A stretch of DNA of 15,593 nucleotides from Anaerolineales bacterium UBA6663 (GTDB taxonomy: Bacteria; Chloroflexota; Anaerolineae; Anaerolineales; UBA6663), in NCBI GenBank assembly GCA_002455335.1, contig DKKP01000011.1, positions 1 through 15,593 on the forward strand, in the 5' to 3' direction. A program made the position numbers and the translations under genes. This document shows positions 12,157 to 15,593 of this stretch, in pieces. The notes beneath the pieces are model-generated. The model made no database searches. It was given only the letters and a program-made list of their open reading frames with translations, and was not told the origin of the DNA. Every line of letters begins with the position of its first letter. The first letter of the stretch is position 1.

Positions 12157-14433
12157 TCAGTAATCCCGCATCACAGCCACGATGATCAACTGATACTGGC
12201 CGCCGATCGTCACCGTGTCTGTGGCCAGGCCGCCGTCATCGTCAGTCGCCTCGACAGTCACCTCATACACCCCGGCGCCATCCGGCGTAAACGTGTAGGA
12301 AGCGCCAGAGCCCGTGGCGAATGGATCGCCATCTTTCGTGACCGTCCAGGCGTAGGTATGCGTGTCTGCTGACCCGGCGTCGGTCGTCGTCACCCCGAGG
12401 GTGACGGGCACACCCGGGCCGGCGCTCGCCGGGGCCCCGGTGATCGAAACCGCAGGCGCGACGTTCGCGACAGTGACCGTGACATCCTCGCTGTCCTGGC
12501 CGCCATCATCGTCGGTCGCCACCACAGTGGCCACGTAGCTCCCATCGTCGTCGGGCGTGAACGTGAAGGAAGCGCCCGACCCGCTGGCGAAGGGATTGCC
12601 ACCCTTGGTCACGCTCCAGGCGAAGGTATGGGTGTCGGCGACCCCGGCATCCGTGACGAGTTGACCCAGTGTGACGGCCGTTCCCTCAGCGACCGTGGTG
12701 GTCGGCGCGCCAGTGATGGTCACGACAGGCGCCACGTTGGTCACCGTGATCGACGCCGTCACGACGGTCAGCAACTCGGCTCCGCCGTTCTCCAACGCCC
12801 TGAGCCTGACCGTGTAGACGCCGTCATCGACGCCCGCGAAGCTCGCCGGCGATCCGGGCGTTTCGAACGAACCGTTGTCATCCAGATCCCAGCTCACACC
12901 GATCGGTAGGCCGTTCGGGTCCACGCCGGAGCCAGTCACGTTGACCGAGCTGCCCTCGGCGACAGTATATGGCCCGCCTGCATCTGCGGTCGGTGGCAGG
13001 TCGTTGACCGACACCGAGGCCGACCCGCTTACGGGGCTGCCTGTGGTGGTTACGGTGACCGCGACGGTGTTGGCGAAGGTGCCGGCCGGCAGCCCAGCCG
13101 TGAACACGCCCGTGGCGCCCAGCACGCCGCCACCGGCATTGAGGCCCCAGGTGTAGTTCAGGCCCGTGACGGCGCGGCTGTTGCCGTCGAACGCCGCAAC
13201 CGTGAAGGTCTGCGTTGCGCCCGGGTCGAGCGAGATTGTCGTGGGCGTCACCTGCAAGGACGATGGGCCATAGTAGTTCACGACCACCTGCGCCACTTCG
13301 GGCGAGAGATACGGGTTGGACGAGCCAAGCGTCGTTCGATACTGGAAGAAGCGCCCGCTTGGGCTCGCCACCGTGCTGCCGGTCACCGCCTCCCAGCTCG
13401 ACCAGGTCGTGCCGTCGAGTGAGGTGCGCGTCTCGAACGCGGCAGTCGTTGTGGTCGTCGTCACAGTCGTCGCGGTCAGGGTCGACCAGTTGACGACACC
13501 CCCCGCATCGCGCGCGCACGACGTATAGGTGCCGCTTGTCGCGTACTGCCCGGCACGGACCCAGTCGACATAGAGCTGCGAATACTGGGTGGCCAGGAAC
13601 GAGTCCTCTTGCTGATACAGGAACGCCCAGGTGTTCAGGTCGGAGGAGCCCGAGAGGGTCCCGACCGGCGCATCATTGACGAGAAAGCGCGTATCGGCAA
13701 CCGCGCCGGCATCCCACTCCAGGCGATAGATGTTGAACAGCTCGGCCGTAGGCGCCGGGTCGATCTCGGTGGGAACACCGGGAACGCTGCCATCGCCGTC
13801 GCGCGCGAGCCCGTAGACAGAGCCATCGTCACGTGTCACGAAGATCCGATAAGCACTCGTGGCAGGAAAGATCCCGGCCAGAGGCGGGTCTTCACGATAA
13901 AACCCCACGTCCGTCCACCCGACGCTCTGTGTTTCGAGGACGCGGTTGCGCACCCGCGCCTCGAAGAAGCGCGGCTGTGTGGATTGGAAGTTCTGCACCG
14001 AACGCAGGTAGGTCCCATCCAGGATCACGTAACCGCCGGAGACGACCACGGTCGAGGTGTAGAACGCCTGCGCCGTGCCCGTGATCCAACGCGTCAAATC
14101 CACTTCGGTGCCGTCGAAGTAGTCCTCGAGGGTCGCCGCAAGGCGCAACTCACCGCCATTCACAGGGCTGACTGTGGTGCTGGCGAGCACAGGCGTCGGG
14201 ATGCTTCCGGTAAGCGCGGTGCAGGCGCCTGAGAAATCGGTTGCCGTGGTCTGGGTGAAGGAGCCATCGATCCCGCCATTGGCCATCGCCAGCGGGACCC
14301 GGCCCCCTGGGCCGCCCGGCCACACCAGGCTCGCCAACCCAACAGCCAACGCCAATCCGACGCGGACCGCGCCGCTAAGAGATTCGTTCAGAAACCGACC
14401 CGGAAACAAACGGGGTTGACGGGATTGGCTCAT
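12157..14433 (-). CDS. Secreted jelly-roll/PKD multi-domain protein (PKD-B), paralogue of PKD-A
   Basis: This is a 758-residue exported protein. The ATG at 14433 has AAGGTGG 7 nt upstream and is preferred over an in-frame start at 14505 that would place 24 unremarkable residues before the signal. The signal peptide runs to about residue 50 (AMA). Residues about 97-291 form the same jelly roll as PKD-A (FFEARVRNRVL, GWTDVGFYRE, IYRLEWDAG, LYVDWVRAGQYATS) and again lack a GH16 ExDxxE motif. Cys71 and Cys306 match the PKD-A pair. A second beta module spans about 306-388 with a run of six Thr in one loop. An Ig-like module covers 393-476. Three PKD modules follow at about 479-565, 570-656 and 661-743, each with the DDDGG or DDGVYTV type turn. 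The last residues, YQLIIVAVMRDY, replace the PKD-A tail and may be a diverged form of it. It lacks the two PKD-A-specific C-terminal modules. The likely role is surface adhesion or glycan binding. Confidence 0.85.
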   Translation of the reverse strand: MSQSRQPRLFPGRFLNESLSGAVRVGLALAVGLASLVWPGGPGGRVPLAMANGGIDGSFTQTTATDFSGACTALTGSIPTPVLASTTVSPVNGGELRLAATLEDYFDGTEVDLTRWITGTAQAFYTSTVVVSGGYVILDGTYLRSVQNFQSTQPRFFEARVRNRVLETQSVGWTDVGFYREDPPLAGIFPATSAYRIFVTRDDGSVYGLARDGDGSVPGVPTEIDPAPTAELFNIYRLEWDAGAVADTRFLVNDAPVGTLSGSSDLNTWAFLYQQEDSFLATQYSQLYVDWVRAGQYATSGTYTSCARDAGGVVNWSTLTATTVTTTTTTAAFETRTSLDGTTWSSWEAVTGSTVASPSGRFFQYRTTLGSSNPYLSPEVAQVVVNYYGPSSLQVTPTTISLDPGATQTFTVAAFDGNSRAVTGLNYTWGLNAGGGVLGATGVFTAGLPAGTFANTVAVTVTTTGSPVSGSASVSVNDLPPTADAGGPYTVAEGSSVNVTGSGVDPNGLPIGVSWDLDDNGSFETPGSPASFAGVDDGVYTVRLRALENGGAELLTVVTASITVTNVAPVVTITGAPTTTVAEGTAVTLGQLVTDAGVADTHTFAWSVTKGGNPFASGSGASFTFTPDDDGSYVATVVATDDDGGQDSEDVTVTVANVAPAVSITGAPASAGPGVPVTLGVTTTDAGSADTHTYAWTVTKDGDPFATGSGASYTFTPDGAGVYEVTVEATDDDGGLATDTVTIGGQYQLIIVAVMRDY
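12205..12726 (-). repeat. Two tandem PKD modules in PKD-B
   Basis: Residues about 570-656 and 661-743 of PKD-B repeat the same module order: ITGAP, then T-DAG-ADTHT-AW-VTK, then F-SGSGAS-TFTPD and VATDDDGG. A third copy is in PKD-A at about 6644-6910. High similarity between neighbouring modules suggests duplication by recombination. Confidence 0.8.
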
Positions 14434-14440
14434 GGAAAGA

Positions 14441-14447
14441 CCACCTT
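14441..14447 (-). promoter_or_regulatory. Ribosome binding site of PKD-B
   Basis: AAGGTGG on the minus strand, 7 nt before the ATG at 14433. It decides the start in favour of this codon over the in-frame one at 14505. Confidence 0.75.
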
Positions 14448-14479
14448 GGTTATGGGTTGTTGTTAGTGGACCGTTAAGA

Positions 14480-14485
14480 ATTGTA
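14480..14485 (-). promoter_or_regulatory. Possible -10 box for PKD-B
   Basis: On the minus strand TACAAT (5 of 6 to TATAAT) lies about 47 nt before the PKD-B start, in the AT-rich part of the 182-bp gap after the terminator. No good -35 hexamer is found at 16-18 nt spacing, so this is tentative. Confidence 0.3.
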
Positions 14486-14540
14486 AGGGATAGGTTCGGG
14501 CGCACCGCTAGTCACTTTGTACCACGGTACCACTGGCCCA

Positions 14541-14587
14541 AAAGCAAAATGGCGCGCCTCGGTTCAGCCTATCAACCGAGGCGCGCC
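14541..14587 (-). terminator. Intrinsic terminator of the LamG-repeat gene
   Basis: A perfect 14-bp stem (GGCGCGCCTCGGTT at 14551-14564 pairing with 14574-14587) closes a 9-nt loop. Read on the minus strand, it is followed directly by ATTTTGCTTTT. It begins about 28 nt after the stop of the LamG-repeat gene. Stem, loop and U-rich tail all fit a Rho-independent terminator and separate this gene from PKD-B. Confidence 0.9.
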
Positions 14588-14615
14588 GTGCTACGTTCGT
14601 AACAACGCGCGTGTC

Positions 14616-15593
14616 TCAGCGAACCACCGTCACCCAGGCCGGGTCGGCGCTGTCGGCGCCGGCGGCCGTGCCAAGCGTGCCCGTGTTGCCGCTGGCCGAG
14701 CCATCGGCCGTCGTCTGCCCGCTCAACTCATTGAAGCGCCACAGCGCCACCGTGTTCGCGTCGTTCGTCAGCGCCGCCGGCGGCGTGAACGCCCCGCTGT
14801 AACGCAACACATTCGACGCCCGGATCTCGTCGATCGCGCCGTTGTAGTACGCATACCCCGTCAGCCCGCCGATCGTCGTCGCCGGCCCCTGCGTCAACGT
14901 CCCGACGCTCGTCGCCGTGCTCGCCACGCCGTTGACGAACGTCCGCAGGCTCCCGCCTCCGACCGTCATCGCCACGTGGTACCACTGCCCGGCAACCAGC
15001 ACAGTCGGGTGCTGGTTCGGCTGCCAGCCCTGATTGGTCGACAACCACGCCGTCAACCGCCCATTCTCGAGCTCGAGCGACCAGCCCGTGAAGTCGTCGC
15101 CGCTCGCCAGCATGATCCCGCTCTCGTTGGCGGCGCCCGGCCGCACCCAGGCCTCGATCGTCAGCGGCCCCGTGCCCGGGAGCGCGCCCGCGCGCACCAC
15201 GTCGTTCACACCATCGAACTGCAGGCCGCCGTTGCCGCCGAGTGTTGGAGTAACGGTCGGCAGAGCCGTCGCCGTGTTTGTGCGGGTGGCGGTGGGTGTG
15301 TTCGTGCGCGTCGCCGTGGCCGTGGGCGTGTTGGTCCGCGAGGGCGTCGCCGTCGGCCCGGTGGGTGTATTCGTGCGCGTCGCTGTCGGCCCGGCTGGCG
15401 TGTTCGTGCGCGTTGCGGTCGCCGTCGCGGTGCGTGTCGCCGTCGCGGTGCGTGTCGCCGTCGAAGTTGCGGTCGCCGTCGAAGTTGCGGTCGGCGCCGG
15501 GACGGTCGGGGTGTTTGTCGGAGCAACACCACCCGCACGATCCGAGACGATCCAGGCCGGGTCGGCGCTATCGGCGCCGGCGGCCGTGCCAAG
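14616..15593 (-). CDS. LamG-repeat secreted protein, 3' part (continues beyond window)
   Basis: The reading frame is open from the right edge to a TGA at 14616, giving 325 residues of a longer protein; its start is outside the window. The first residues, LGTAAGADSADPAW, match the end of the LamG domain at the C-terminus (residues 307-320), so at least one further LamG copy lies upstream. Residues about 26-118 form a Thr-rich linker of TNTPT, TATRT and TGPTAT units. Residues 119-320 form a LamG domain: GLQFDGVNDVV, LTIEAWVRPGAANE, WYHVAMTVGGGSLRTFVNG, GAIDEIRASNVLRYSGAF and ANTVALWRFNELSG. Such domains bind glycans or proteins on the cell surface; no catalytic residue is expected. A GTG codon at 15209 is not the real start because the frame continues through the linker. 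An intrinsic terminator follows the stop. The fold and closing motifs resemble the LamG lipoprotein at 10805-11995. Confidence 0.85.
   Translation of the reverse strand, partial: LGTAAGADSADPAWIVSDRAGGVAPTNTPTVPAPTATSTATATSTATRTATATRTATATATRTNTPAGPTATRTNTPTGPTATPSRTNTPTATATRTNTPTATRTNTATALPTVTPTLGGNGGLQFDGVNDVVRAGALPGTGPLTIEAWVRPGAANESGIMLASGDDFTGWSLELENGRLTAWLSTNQGWQPNQHPTVLVAGQWYHVAMTVGGGSLRTFVNGVASTATSVGTLTQGPATTIGGLTGYAYYNGAIDEIRASNVLRYSGAFTPPAALTNDANTVALWRFNELSGQTTADGSASGNTGTLGTAAGADSADPAWVTVVR
15418..15489 (-). repeat. Tandem 18-bp repeats in the Thr-rich linker
   Basis: Four 18-bp units run head to tail. The first two (15418-15435 and 15436-15453) are identical to each other, and the next two (15454-15471 and 15472-15489) are identical to each other. 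Both versions start gtcgccgtcg and keep the frame, encoding six-residue Thr/Ala units of the linker. Looser repeats of the same kind continue to about 15270. Confidence 0.85.
15552..15593 (-). repeat. Direct repeat of the LamG 3' end at the right window edge
   Basis: These 42 bases match 14634-14675 with a single mismatch (15570 versus 14652), in the same frame. They are the end of a preceding LamG copy in the same protein and show that the gene holds near-identical tandem domains. Confidence 0.85.

Noticed and set aside
15418..15489. The tandem 18-bp repeats as a CRISPR array
   Set aside because: The repeats are contiguous without spacers and encode an in-frame Thr-rich linker.

Overview
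The window is GC-rich bacterial DNA carrying nine protein genes, all on the minus strand and so transcribed from the right edge toward the left. The best guess for the source is a member of the Chloroflexota, in the Chloroflexus/Roseiflexus/Anaerolineae range. This rests on large secreted multi-domain proteins, Thr/Pro-rich linkers, and a terminal IYLPLLAR-type peptide that I recall as frequent in secreted proteins of that phylum. It is an inference, because no rRNA or marker gene is present. I see no tRNA, rRNA, CRISPR array, transposase or integrase.

Layout in order of transcription. (1) 15593-14616 is the end of a secreted LamG-repeat protein with a Thr/Pro linker; it stops at a clear intrinsic terminator. 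(2) 14433-12157 is secreted protein PKD-B: signal peptide, GH16/LamG-like jelly roll, second beta-rich module, Ig-like module and three PKD modules. (3) 11995-10805 is a putative LamG lipoprotein, followed one base later by (4) 10803-8791, a Tat-exported polysaccharide-deacetylase-like protein. (5) 8611-6056 is PKD-A, a paralogue of PKD-B with a longer C-terminus ending in the YLPL-type tail. (6) 5905-4403 is a cytosolic polysaccharide-deacetylase-family protein, overlapping by ATGA with (7) 4406-3270, a DUF1624/HGSNAT-like multi-pass membrane acetyltransferase. Thirteen bases later comes (8) 3256-2288, a left-handed beta-helix (hexapeptide) acyltransferase. (9) 2135-93 is a secreted PQQ-type beta-propeller with an OB-fold-like C-terminal domain.

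Taken together, this looks like part of a cell-surface glycan locus. Genes 6-8 form a compact operon that would edit acyl groups on a polysaccharide or its precursor. Genes 1-5 and 9 encode exported carbohydrate-binding-like or adhesin-like proteins. Three kinds of component occur twice (LamG protein, jelly-roll/PKD protein, deacetylase-like protein), which suggests local duplication. No glycosyltransferase, flippase or polymerase lies in the window, so the glycan cannot be named and the functional link is inferred. Intergenic gaps are all under 200 bp. They hold ribosome binding sites, one convincing terminator and several weaker hairpins.
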